Source: Lumbricus terrestris (lineage: Eukaryota > Annelida > Clitellata > Crassiclitellata > Lumbricidae). Taken from it: a stretch of 64,000 bases of DNA. The DNA is taken from the NCBI GenBank assembly GCA_949752735.1, contig OX457036.1, forward strand, positions 7,286,192-7,350,191, in the 5' to 3' direction. Of this stretch, positions 12,201 to 24,200 are shown piece by piece (positions within the stretch are counted from its first letter, which is position 1; each line of letters starts with the position of its first letter). Position numbers and translations under genes: made by a program. The notes beneath the pieces were generated by a model. The model was not told where the DNA came from, did not search any database, and saw only the letters and a program-made list of their open reading frames with translations.

Positions 12201-15200
12201 TATATATGAACTGAGGATTATATTTATGGACAAGCTGTATCTTCACTCGAAGGACTGTGAAAACAATATCTTACCATTATTCTGAATTATACTGTTAACG
12301 ATCTGTTGCTCCATAGCCACGTTGATGACGGCCAGATGAGCACTCCTATGCAGTCGTCGACATGCTTGTTGCGACGCGTTCCAGTTTGCTTTCCTGCGAT
12401 AAATTGTGTAGCATTTTGGAAATCCATTGGCAGTTATATTGAAGCCATTCGGGCATCGTGAGCTGAAAAATATGCAAATGATAACAGTTGTAAAGTTATT
12501 TGTTAGAAAAAGTGATGTAAACCAATTATTGCAGTAGCTTAAATTGCAATTGGTTTAAGTAGGCGTATTACCGCAAACTGTTTAAAATTGCGCGAACACG
12601 CAGCTGGGTAAAAAAAAATATAAAACTATAGTTACAAAGTTAAACATTTTGGTAAATGATAATGTTCTTGCGTTCCATACTATCCATTGCTCAAGTTCGT
12701 TCTATTGTTTGGAGGGAGGAAACGAGGAAGGGGCGGAACGGAGTAAAATTGAACTATTTTAGTTGCAAAGTACACATTTTCGGTAAAACCTTAGCATCTT
12801 AGACTTTCACAATACAGATTCATAAAAATTCCAGTGGATGAGGGAGAAAAGGAGGATGGGAAGAAGGAATGTGATATACTTTTACACACGCGTGAACAGG
12901 CCCGGATTAACAGACGTGGGCCCCTGTTCAGTAAAACTGTGGGGCCCCGAACCTTACAGGAGGACAAAATGACACACAAGGCGTGTTGTATGCCTTTTCA
13001 ACGAATCAACATTCCTCGATTATTAATTCACTACTTCTATTTTTAGAATATTGAGCATTATGTCTTATAGTATTCCAGTCTAGTGTTAAAGAACACAACA
13101 TGTCATGTTCTCCTTCGGCTTAAAGATAATTAATAAAGTGTTTCATGGTCAGACATTTCTTTGTAACCAGAGTATAGCCAGTGCACTGGTACAAGCAAAC
13201 AGTGCAGAAGCGATTTTATGCCCCAACTAAATTCTTGACAGATATGGTAGAGAAAATTTCTGGCAATTTTTTCGCAGGCAATAGTTTTTTACTTCTGCAT
13301 TTTGCCCTGGTGTAGCACCGCCACTTATTACAAACTAACAAATATCCCGCGCTTTCCCCAGTGGTAGACCCTGGCACAAGCTCCACACTACCAATGTGAG
13401 CTTTTCACCCGGCTTCTGTCTCTCTGCATGGGCCAACTTTCACTGCTTTCAGTCTGAGCTCTGCGCCGACTTCAAAGTGTCGGCGTCGGCGCGCCGGTCA
13501 TTTTTTATCGGCGGCGGCGGCGCGCCGACAGACAAAAATCGGCGGCGACGACGCCATCAAAATGTCGGCGTCGGTGGCGCGGTGCGGCGTCGTGATATTA
13601 GTGCTCCAGTGTCGCATTCTTATTTAAAAACCTGTTACAAAAGCAACCTATGTTATAAAGATATGCGTGCTCAGCAATTATTTTGTGACAATTATCTTGT
13701 CTTATATTAATATTCATGAGAAGCAATTATTCTCAAAATGGACGTTCAGTTTTTTAATTTTCCTTTGTCAAAGCACACTGAGTAGTAAAATTGATCAGAA
13801 TTCACCAACTTTCCTGATTTATCGGCCAAAAGTTTGGGGTAGAATTCTGACTGACTTCCACTCGAAACTCTTTGCATCTTCTTTAAACTTAATAATATGC
13901 ACAAGTCTTTCAAACTAAGCACGCCAAGTCACAATAAGCTACACTTGTTTTTTGTGGAAAGCGTGTCTCTTTTCACAATCTGATCCCATATGTGAGATGT
14001 TTCTCAAATTGGTGAATAAATAGCATCTATTGACCAATTGACTATTATGCATTTAGAAAGGTCTAGTAATATTCGAAAGCTTAATTAATCACCAATTTCA
14101 CATAGGTTACGTACAGCGTAGGAGTCTGACACTGGTGAGAAAAATAGGAATTAGGTAGTAACTAGACACCGGCAACGGAGAATCAGAAGCCTGCAGACGC
14201 GACCAATCGCCTACATAAAATTGCAGAGCGCCATCTTTTTGCAACGTAATAGCATCGTGTATCCTAATACTAGAGGGAAGACGCTTCTGTTCCATCCTAG
14301 CATACGGTCGGACTATCAGGCAAGAGCGCACTTCACGCAGGCCTGCCTAGAGTTCTGTTTACCTTCGTTGCTGCCATAATTCAAATCGAATCACAAAATC
14401 CACAAAGTTTAAACGTTAAGAGCACCGTTCAAAATGTTAGAACGAATAGGTGGCATCATAGGTTTCATAGCATTGACGCAAAATCGGTGCTGACATGAAT
14501 AATAATCGAAGTATATAAGCCAAAAAAGATTATACTTTGCACTGACGCAACTTTTTTCACGAAATCATGCAAGAGATGAAAAATGCAACAAGAAGAAATA
14601 CACGAATCAAGGTGGCGCGCCGACATATTTTCGGCGGCGGCGCGCCGACACAAAAAAATCGGAGGCGGCGGCGCCCATGAAACGTCGGCGACGGCGGCGC
14701 GGCGCGGCCGGCGCAGGGCTCTGCTTTCAGCTACCCGTGGAAAAGTTCTTGCCACTTTTTCTCTTACTGTCGCCTTGCAGCAAAGAGTATGTCTGGTAGT
14801 GGGTCCAGGTATCCAGAATAGCCACACTGTGGGTCTCTCCTCCCTTCCCCTTCACTCTGCAGGTTTTCTTTCGTCTTCTCAGGCCCTTTCTTTTTGACCA
14901 GGCCTGGGTTGAGAGCGCCTCTGAGTAGAATTCTTAAATGGGCGCAGTATAAATTTATGGGATTGGTTGTTTGAATTCATAAAAACGGAGTAGGCTATAT
15001 ACTGAGCTTCGAGCGTGCACGATAATTATAATGAAGCCATTTCAAAATGCGTTGCATAGCACTTGAGCTCCAATTTGATGAGGTATTAATTGCTTAAATA
15101 AGCAATAAAGCGTATAGGTCTTAATAGTGTAACAAAAACTCAATGTGTATTTGTGTGTATTCTTCTTCGCACGTCGCGCGTGTAGTATTCGGCCTTCGTG

Positions 15201-18200
15201 GTCTTTCAAAGGGCTTAATGCGTGGTCTTCCCAGACGACAGTCCGAAAATCAACAGACGACACATTAAGTTCTCTATTCGATCGCAGCACAGTTTCGGAC
15301 ATAAACTAGGAACTGGTTTCCACTTCACGCCCCCACGACGATCGTCAGGCACTGACGGACCTCTGTCGACGGTTAACTCTTCTGACGGACTCTGAAAACC
15401 AACTACGACTTCACTGTACCAAGCACTCTGACTAGCTACTGCTGTGCTTTCTCGATTTATACCTGAGAGGGAACATAGCCTATGGAACATGGCCTAAGGG
15501 GCGTTCCATAAGGGAACACGGGCAAGGAACCAGGGATGACGGCGACAGAACTATCGGCTACTGAAGGCAGGCTGCAAGAGCACCTACATCGCCGTCGAGT
15601 CCAAGGAACACGGGCAGGGAACTAGGGGCGACGGCAGCAGAGCTATCGGCCAGTGGAGGCAGGCTGAAAGGGCACCTAAATCGCCGTCGAGTCATTGGAA
15701 CACGGGTCACCCCAGGATCATTACATGCTCCCCCCACTACGATAGAGAAGTCTCCATTCTCATAACGAAATAAGCAGAGCCACATGGCTCAACAATAAAA
15801 CCGTACAGCCGACATACGGCTAAGCAACAACAGTGGCCAACGGGCCGAATCCATCGAATGTATATCAGAGCCTCTGGTCGTTTACGACCCAACGCTTCTA
15901 ATAAAGTCGACCAACGGGTCGAATCCATCTAGTTCGCACTGTCTCTGTTCTATTTCTACTAAAATGGTCAACGGGCCAAACACGACCCTGCTTGTACAAA
16001 GCGCACATAAAAAATGGACAACGGGCCTAACGCAACTAGTTGTACTGAACTTCAATATTCGCTCAAAATTCCACATAAAATGGCCAACGGGCCTACTTTT
16101 CAATCGCAAAGAACGTCACATCTCGAACGTTCATTCAATCAGTTCAAATAGAGTTCGCACAATATCAGACAAAATTAAATGATTCTTTACTGCATGTCAT
16201 TGTTCATTCTTCGCCATGTCTTTCTCCGTTGATCAGTGTTCAGTCTGAATCAGATACGGCGGCAGCACGCGTAGCGATAGCATGCAGGAAGGCGGATCGT
16301 CCATGGCTAGGTCGATCGGTGCTCTGGCCTCAACATCGTATAGTTTGGGGTGAATCCCGTGACGTCATACAGCGAAGCTCGATAAGCGGCAAGGACATGG
16401 GGTAACACCTCGTCGCAATCTCTCCGATGGCTGTTTATAGCCTTCCCCTGATCTGTCAAAATTTGAGGAGGAACTCCATGGCTGACAAGAACAGTTTCCA
16501 CGAGGGCTATGGCGACTAAAGTAACCCCCCACCCCCCATTAGACATAGGAGCGGTTTCTACGCACTTAGCACTACTGCAAATAACGCTAAGAAAAGTCAT
16601 AAGCAAAGCTCCTAATACAGCGAAGTCCCTATGCACAGAATTTCTCTCCTGCTGAGATGTTCGCCTTATGGGCGAGTCCACCACTGGCTTCTCTCCGGTC
16701 TCAATCTTGCGAGTACACACTGACGTCCTTCCGACGGTGTCACGACAACTCGTCTACCGACAACTCGTCTAACGACAAGTGGTCCCCGGACAATTCGTCT
16801 ACGACAACTGGTCTACAGACAACTGATCCAGCGCTTGATAACTGGAAGCTGGATGAAAGTTTTTACAGGTGAAATGGAGGTTGGATTGATGAAAAACGCA
16901 AGAGAAATGGAATCTGGATGATGGCTCTTTTACAGGTGAAATAGAAGCTGGATTGACGAAAATAACGTATGAGAAAAAAGCTGGATGATCTGAAATAGAA
17001 GCTGGATTGATGAAAAACGCTTAAGTAACGGAAGCTGGATGAGGGTATTTTTTATATCTGAAATAGAAGCCGGATTGACTAAAATAACGAGTGAGAAATA
17101 GAAGCTGGATGAAGATATTTTTAGATCTGAAGTAGAAGCTGGATGCATGTCGAAATACATGAATAAAATCATCAATCCAGCTTCCATTTAAGCTAAAAAA
17201 ATTCATGAATCCAGCTTCTATTTCATCAATACTATTCGTCTGTAGACCAGTTGTCGTTAGACCAATTGTCCGGAGACGAGTTGTCGGTAGACGAGTTGTC
17301 GGTAGACCAGTTGTCGTGGAACCCCTTCCGACGTCTCGATCGGTAACAGAAAATACATCAATATACTCAACTAATGATTCATTCAGTCGTCCTCGATTCT
17401 CAGGGGACCTCTCCCGGCAAATCTGCTAATAACGACTCCATAGGCGGGTTCTTTTTAACTGGTTCAAATCCCGTTACACCAGTCCTGTCTTCTTCAACTC
17501 AACCTGCACCGGGTGCAAACCTCCCAGACATTGATCTTTACTAAATCTAATCGTATCTTCATTTAAGTTTACAACTCGTACCCGGGTATCGGTCTTATCA
17601 TCTATCACCACACGGGCAAGATGCACCCGGGGCTAATCTCTTGAGCCTCGGCCATCCAGGCGGGAGCAACCGTAGTTAGGTTCCCGAACAGAGTCCTAAC
17701 CGGAACATCCCTTTGGCATTTGGGCAATACCACAATCTCCTCGGCAACAGTACTATAACGCGCCGGAACAAATTAGCGCCATTCCCCCGCACAACAGAAA
17801 TGCGTTTCTTCTCCGCAAATAACGCCCCGGCACCAAACCCAAGTCTACAGTTGTGCTCCCTGACCCAATCCATGCCCAACATGGATTCAACAATCGGATC
17901 GGATAACAGGTACATGGTCGGGGTTTCAAAACCTCTCCCAATCTTAATGGGCACCAGGACCTCCGCATGGACCCTAATTTCTTACCCATTAGCAGCCATC
18001 AGAGCACGATTACAAGAACGAAGCTCTACCCCTTCGATGATGGAAGGTGGCACCAGGATGACCTGCAATCCCGTGTCGATCAGGCTCAGCTGCGGTCGTC
18101 CATTGAATGTAGACAGCGTTCTTCCTGGCACGGTTCGGCAACGCCGAGCGTGTCGTGTGGTTCATGGCTACCGGTTCTGGCGGCGTCAGTTCTTCGATTC

Positions 18201-21200
18201 CACTCGTTCCAGGGTCGTTCTGGCGATTCCGGAAACGGCGAGCTTGAAAGCAGTCTCAGGCGATGTGACCGGTTCGGCCACAGTTAAAACAGGTGACCGC
18301 GCGTATCGTAGTCTCCTGTTGACGGACTCCGTTGCTGCGATTTTCGGGCCCACTGTCTCGTCCCAGTTCGTTCTGCGCAGCACCCGAAGTTGTCGTTTGA
18401 TCCGTTCCTCCATCTTGCGTTGCCATCGGCGTTGATCGTCCGGTTGCGTCGTCAGGAACCGGTCCAGCGTCGATTGGACCTGGGCACTCAAGTCGGATTT
18501 CTCAGTCCCTCGGACCTCTGTCGACGGCTAACTATACTGACGGACTCTGAAAACCAACTACGACTCCACTGTACCAAGCACTCTGACTAGCTACTGCTCT
18601 GCTCTATCTATTTACACCTGAGAGGGAACACAGCCTATTTGAACATGGCCTAAGGGGCGTGGCCTAAGGGAACACGGGCAAGGAACCAGGGACGACGGCG
18701 ACAGAACTATCGGCCGATGAAGGCAGGCAGCAAGGTCAACTGCATTGCCGTCGAGTCCTAGGAACACGGGCAACTCTAAGAGAACACGGACGGGGACTAG
18801 GGGCGACGGCAGCAGAACTATCGGCTAGTGAAGGCAGGCTGCAAGGGCACCTACATCGCCGTCGAGTCCAAGGAACACGGGCAGGGAACTAGGGGCGACG
18901 GCAGCAGAACCATCGGCCACTGGGGGCAGGCTGCAAGGGCACCTTAATAGCCGTCCGTCGAGTACTTGGAACACGCGCCACCCCAGGATCATTACAATAG
19001 CATTTCTGACTGATTTCAAGATCAAATGGTAAGGGAAACTCCAATAAGGGCCCCACATATGTGCAAAGTTGCACATCTTAAAATCAGTAGCTTTCGAATA
19101 ATCTTGTTATTTGTTCAGAGATTTAAACTCATTCTTGCCATTACAAAGGCATTAACAATGATGAAAAATATTCCTGATGTATTTGTGGGGCCCCCTAAAA
19201 TGTTCGGCCGAACATGTTGAACATTCCTTAATCCGGCCCTGAGAATGAAAGGTTAGACTGAGGAGCATGTACCATATTAAGCACCAAAAAGGGAGAAGTT
19301 TTGGGTTTCGGAAAATAGTGGGTTTCATGAGATATCTTGTGTTTTCTGGAGAACTTTGTTCTATGATAATCTGTAATTTGCTGGATGGAAAATTTTTGAC
19401 ACCCTTCAGTTTTTTGGAAATTCATCGCCCCGTAAAAGGTTGATACGCTGTAATCACCGTCTCCGCAGTCATGCGTCGTCGCACCGTATGCGATTTTAAT
19501 CAGACCTAATAAAAGATTGGTCTGAGGGTATGTGACATTTGCACCATTACAGGTGAACAATGGGACATGCATTCATTCATTCATTCATTCATTCATTCAT
19601 TCATTCATTCATTCATTCATTCATTCATTCATGCATTCATTCACTCACTCATTCATTCAATCATTCGAAAATTTACATAGCGTCGTTTAAAGACCCACCA
19701 TCACCATCATCAATAACCACGGGTTCAACACCCGTAGGTGTCTGATGCCATTTTCACTATCATCCACCACTGTTGTCTTTCCATTGCGGCATGACTAAGA
19801 TCTTGAAGTACCGGTGTGGCATGAAATCTTGTCCGGCATGAAATAATGTCCGGAAAGCCTTGTCATTGGTTCCCGTGACCGATGACATCAGATAGCAACT
19901 GTCAAGCTACAGTATTAATAGCACCATGAGATCTTGTCCGGGGAAGACACAAAATAGACAAGATAATTATTCAGCCTACCAAGACCAATGATACGAGGCA
20001 CAGCCTAGCTGGCCTAACTATAATATTATTAAAACTAAGGCTTACGTGTCGAAATCCTGCATCATTCAAAATTATGGATTCTAAGTAAAACTAGTTTTTC
20101 CTAAAATTGGAAGAAATAGATTCTACTTTAACGGCTAATTGAAAGTGATTGTGTATGAAGTTAGAAAATGAGTAGACTATGATACCACTTAGACAGATAG
20201 CCTAAGCTAACAGGGTCTATCTCGAGATCTGTTGTACGTGATATCCTATCAACAGGGCGAATTTCAAAACGGCGCAATCAATAGGGCGCAATCAAGTGGA
20301 CGTAAATCAAGAGAGCGCATTGTTTTTAGATCGCACGATCATTATGGCGAAAAGACATAAATTGAACGAGTGATCAAAAGGGCGCAATCAACGGGGCGCA
20401 AACGAATACAATGAAAAGGCAGTCAAAGGGCGCGTTTTAAAAGACCGAACGGAACCGAAAAGGGTAAATAAAGAGTGTGCTAATGAGGCGACGAGCAATC
20501 GAAGCCAACCAGCTTGAAACGAAGTGACTAAAAGAAGAATTTAGCATGTCAGTAAGAAAAGAACGATTATGAAATGAAGGCTGGATGAAGGTTCTTTCAC
20601 ACGTGAGGTAGAAGCTGGATTGACGACGATAATGTTTAAGAAATGGAAGCTGGATGAAGGTTCTTTTATTGATGAAAAATAGAAGTTGGATTGATGAAAA
20701 TAATGTTTAAGAAATAGAGGCTGGATTGACTAAAATAATGTTTAAGAAACGGAAGATGGATGAAAATATGAGTTCGATTGATGAAAATAGTGCTTAAGAA
20801 ATAGAAGATAGATTGACGAAAATAATGTTTAAGAAATGGAAGCTGGATGAAGGTTCTTTTATTGATGAAAAATAGGAGTTGAATTGATGAAAATAACGCT
20901 TAAGAAATAGAAGCTGGATTGACGAAAATAATGCTTTAGAAAAGGAAGCTGGATGAAGGTTCTTTTATTGATGAAAAATAGAAGTTGGATTTATGAAAAT
21001 AATGTTTAAGAAATAGAAGGTGGATTGACGAAAATAATGTTTATGAAATGGAAGCTGGGTGAAGGCTCTTTCAACGGTGGTTACATGCGCCCTTTTGATT
21101 GCGGTCTTTTAAACATGCGCCCTTTTGATTTCGCCCTGTCAACCATGCGCTCTAAAAACAATGCGCTCTATTCATTTTCGCCCTTTTGATTGCGCCCTTT

Positions 21201-24200
21201 TTGAAATTCGCCCTGTTGATAGTGAACCGTAGTACGTAGTAGGCCTAGCCTATATGAGCATTAAAAGCCAACAGCAGTAGCATCGTACCGTGTCCATAGA
21301 TTTAGACTAGCCTATAGGCCTATAGAGCTTCTCGAAGAATGACTTATAGTTGCCTCAGCACGAAAACGCGGATCCCGAGGGAAAGAAAATAGGACTATTG
21401 CTTTAAATTAACAAGAAAAACGAGCCGTTAGTTTGGCGCCTAGTGCTTAAAACTCATTTCATATGAAAGGACTAACCACAGCAAACGTCCGATGTTGGGC
21501 AAGAGCAGTATCCTACCCCAGGGGCCTTATTCTGGGAACAATTTATAGATGAAGAAATCATCAGAATATTGTAGATCTAATCATCATTATGAGGATGCGG
21601 TTAACGACTTTTACGCAGAGTTTTAGAGTCTTTATAGAGGCTTTTCGATCCCACCATTGCTTTGGAAATCTGGTAACCATGCAGTGCAGGATTCAAGCTA
21701 ATCAAGCATATGCCTAATATCAGTAGGCCTACTTGATATTTGGAATACATATTTCAAGTATCAGCAGCCCAGTTGATCAACAGCGTGCAAACTATACATA
21801 CACATAATAGTTGTTATAGCTGTCAACTGCTATATTATAGCAGTTGACAGCTATAACAACTAGGTGCAAAAAAAGAACTGAAAATTGAGGGATAAATGGA
21901 AAGTCAGACTCCCTTCCGAACATTAATGCATTGATTTTCCTCTCGTCGTTAAAAATTTTTAAAAGTTTTAGAACTCCTTTCTATGCTCTGAAAGCGATCT
22001 TACTCATTTACACAGGTCTCGACTCATCGCCAGTTCGCCACGTTCCGCGATGGGAATTTCCTTCTAAATATAGAACTAGCGTCATCGTGGTCGCAACAAC
22101 AAGCATCGCACATTAAAACAATATTTCAACTGTTTGCATCTTGATTTATCGTCCCATATATAAAATTATATTATCGATTTTATGTTATTAAGATAATTTT
22201 ACGCGGATAATTTATATAATAATAGTAGGAAATACTGTTTCGACAAAGAAAGTAGGTGGAATCGTGTCCATTTCATGCCGGACAAGATTTCATGCCGGAC
22301 AAGATCTCATACGTATGCCCTATGAAATACTGTCTTGACAACGGAAGTGGGCGGAGTCGGACACAATTTCATGCCGGACAAGATTTCATGCCACACCGGC
22401 AGTAGCCGCAGTAGTCCACTCCATCCGGTGATATCGTCCAGGCATTACCGATCGGCCAGGGTCTTACTTTTTTTGATCCATCCACCCTTCCGAACATTAA
22501 TGCATTGATTTTCCTCTCGTCGTTCATCCTGCATATAATATGTCCAGAGATTCCCATCTTTCTTTGGATTACCTTCTGCATCAGGTTCTCTTTTAGATGT
22601 ATGCGTCTATATACACTTACTAGCTGGGGTACCCGGCATTGCCCGGGAATTTTAAGATTCGGACCGATCCCCGCCAAACCCTGCCTCTGCCCCTCCCTCC
22701 ATTCCATCATCCCTCCCACCCTCCATCCATCCCTCCCACTCTCCCGCCCTCCCACCCACCCTACATCCCACCTTCCTTCCATCCCACCCTCCCTCCCTTG
22801 ATCCCACCCTCCAATCATCCCCACCCATACACCATCCTACCCTCCCTCTCACCCCCCATTCCACCCTCCCTTCCTACCTCCTGCCCTCTCTCCCTCCCTG
22901 ACCCCACCACACCCGCATCCCACCACACTCCGGCCTCGACCGGTACGCGACCCACGAAATCCGGACTGACAAAAAGCGCTGACCTAAAACACCTCTAAAA
23001 TGGAGTCAATCGCTGCTTTTATGCGTATGGGACCGAAAGAAAAGTACTGCCATAAACCTATGAAAATGAGTTTTTGCTCCCCACCCTGGCACCCATGGTG
23101 GCAGAGATTCGCCAATGACCAATGTCGGGTCGACCCCGACCCCCTGCGAAGGATTGGGGTCGATTGCTTCAAAACTGTGGCCGTTCATAGCTAACACACA
23201 AACAAGCAAACAAACACACAAACTTACTGAAATATATATATATATATATAAGATAAAGTTCCATGTTATTGACGTTCTGTGCCCATTCTATTCTCAATAT
23301 CTTCCTATAACACTTTCTCTCAAAATGTCAGTGTCCTTCTTTCAATGTGTTTAATTACCACCCAAGCCTTACAACCGTACAGCATGCTGCTGAAAACGCA
23401 GGTCTGCAAAACACTCATTATTTCACTAGCCTTATGGCATTACTTCTCCATAATTATCTTATCCATGGCTTTTAGTGTTTCTGTCGCCTTGGCTAGTCTG
23501 ACTTCTTTACCACAATCCAGATCGTATCTCATGATACTAGTTGCGAGGTACTTCCGAGGTATGTGAACTTTTCAACACTTTCCAGCTGAAATCCGTCAAT
23601 GGTCATCTTGATGGATTCTTCTCGGCAAATACCATTTTTTGGTTTTGTCAAGGGTCATGCTGAGGCCATATTTCCCCTTCTTCACTTAGCTTGTGTTGCA
23701 CACTATTATTATTATATTCGTTTAATTGGCAACAAAACTGATAGACACACCGCTATCAGGTACACAAATTAGTTCAACAAATGAAACACAATTGTAGGCT
23801 ACCTAAAATTGTTTATGTCCATAACAATTGAATCCATCTTATAGGATGAGTGTAGAAAATTACGTAAATAATTGCAAAAAGGAATGATTTGACGTTTTGA
23901 CGATTTGACTGCAGTTATTGTTGGTCGTCTTCATCAATCGAGTCTATGTCATCGGCAAAGCAACGATAATTGATCTTTATGCCACTGATATCTACCCCAT
24001 TATCATTGTCCCTGGTCTTTTTCGAATCTCTTTCTGAGAGCACAATGAAGGAATCTGGAGATATTGGATCGCCTTGCCTTGTTCCCCTGCTAGCTTCAAA
24101 CCAGGTTCCGGTTTCCCCACAGATTGTGGCCGCTGTTTTGCGTGAGTCCTTCCTTCTATGCTACGTTGCTGACTTTGTGTATTTCCTTTACCATTATCTC

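Larger units (their letters stand above)
15128..18996 (-). mobile_element. Gypsy-type LTR retrotransposon, decayed, internally deleted
   Basis: On the minus strand the element starts TGTAATGATCC at 18996 and ends TGTTACA at 15128. The 4-bp target duplication ATAG lies at 15124-15127 and 18997-19000. The 3' LTR is complete at 15128-15725. The 5' LTR (about 18509-18996) lacks its inner part and is fused to gag. Gag zinc knuckle, aspartic protease and integrase remnants follow in Gypsy order, but most of the reverse transcriptase and RNase H is missing. A foldback element is inserted at 16736-17323. Many stops show that it is dead. Confidence 0.85.
12897..19241. mobile_element. hAT-like transposon relic, heavily interrupted
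   Basis: The left end is CAGGCCCGGATTAA at 12897 and the right end is the complement of CAGGGCCGGATTAA ending at 19241. Just inside both ends lie matching 'GTGGGGCCCC' words. The flanking octamers CGCGTGAA and AGAATGAA agree at five of eight positions, consistent with an aged 8-bp duplication. The interior is filled by later material: a LINE end, a second hAT (13454-14723) and a Gypsy element (15128-18996). No transposase frame was recognised. Confidence 0.6.
19813..22397. mobile_element. Outer foldback element with GTCCGGCATGAAAT terminal arrays
   Basis: Left terminus GGTGTGGCATGAAATC, right terminus its complement. Each end repeats TTGTCCGGCATGAAAT-like units, with further copies near 19923 and 22275-22310. 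The flanking nonamers TGAAGTACC and GGCAGTAGC match at six of nine positions. The GGTGT start is the same as in the 15-bp-array foldbacks. It encloses a different foldback (20240-21228) and a perfect hairpin (21808-21862). No coding sequence was recognised. Confidence 0.7.

Noticed and set aside
17713..18435. 240-residue plus-strand frame
   Set aside because: It is antisense to the Gypsy gag-protease remnant, whose zinc knuckle and DTG motif are on the minus strand.
22639..22998. Pro-rich plus-strand protein (PPSLPP-type)
   Set aside because: It comes from the CCCTCC-rich body of a dispersed repeat; similar frames appear in each copy.
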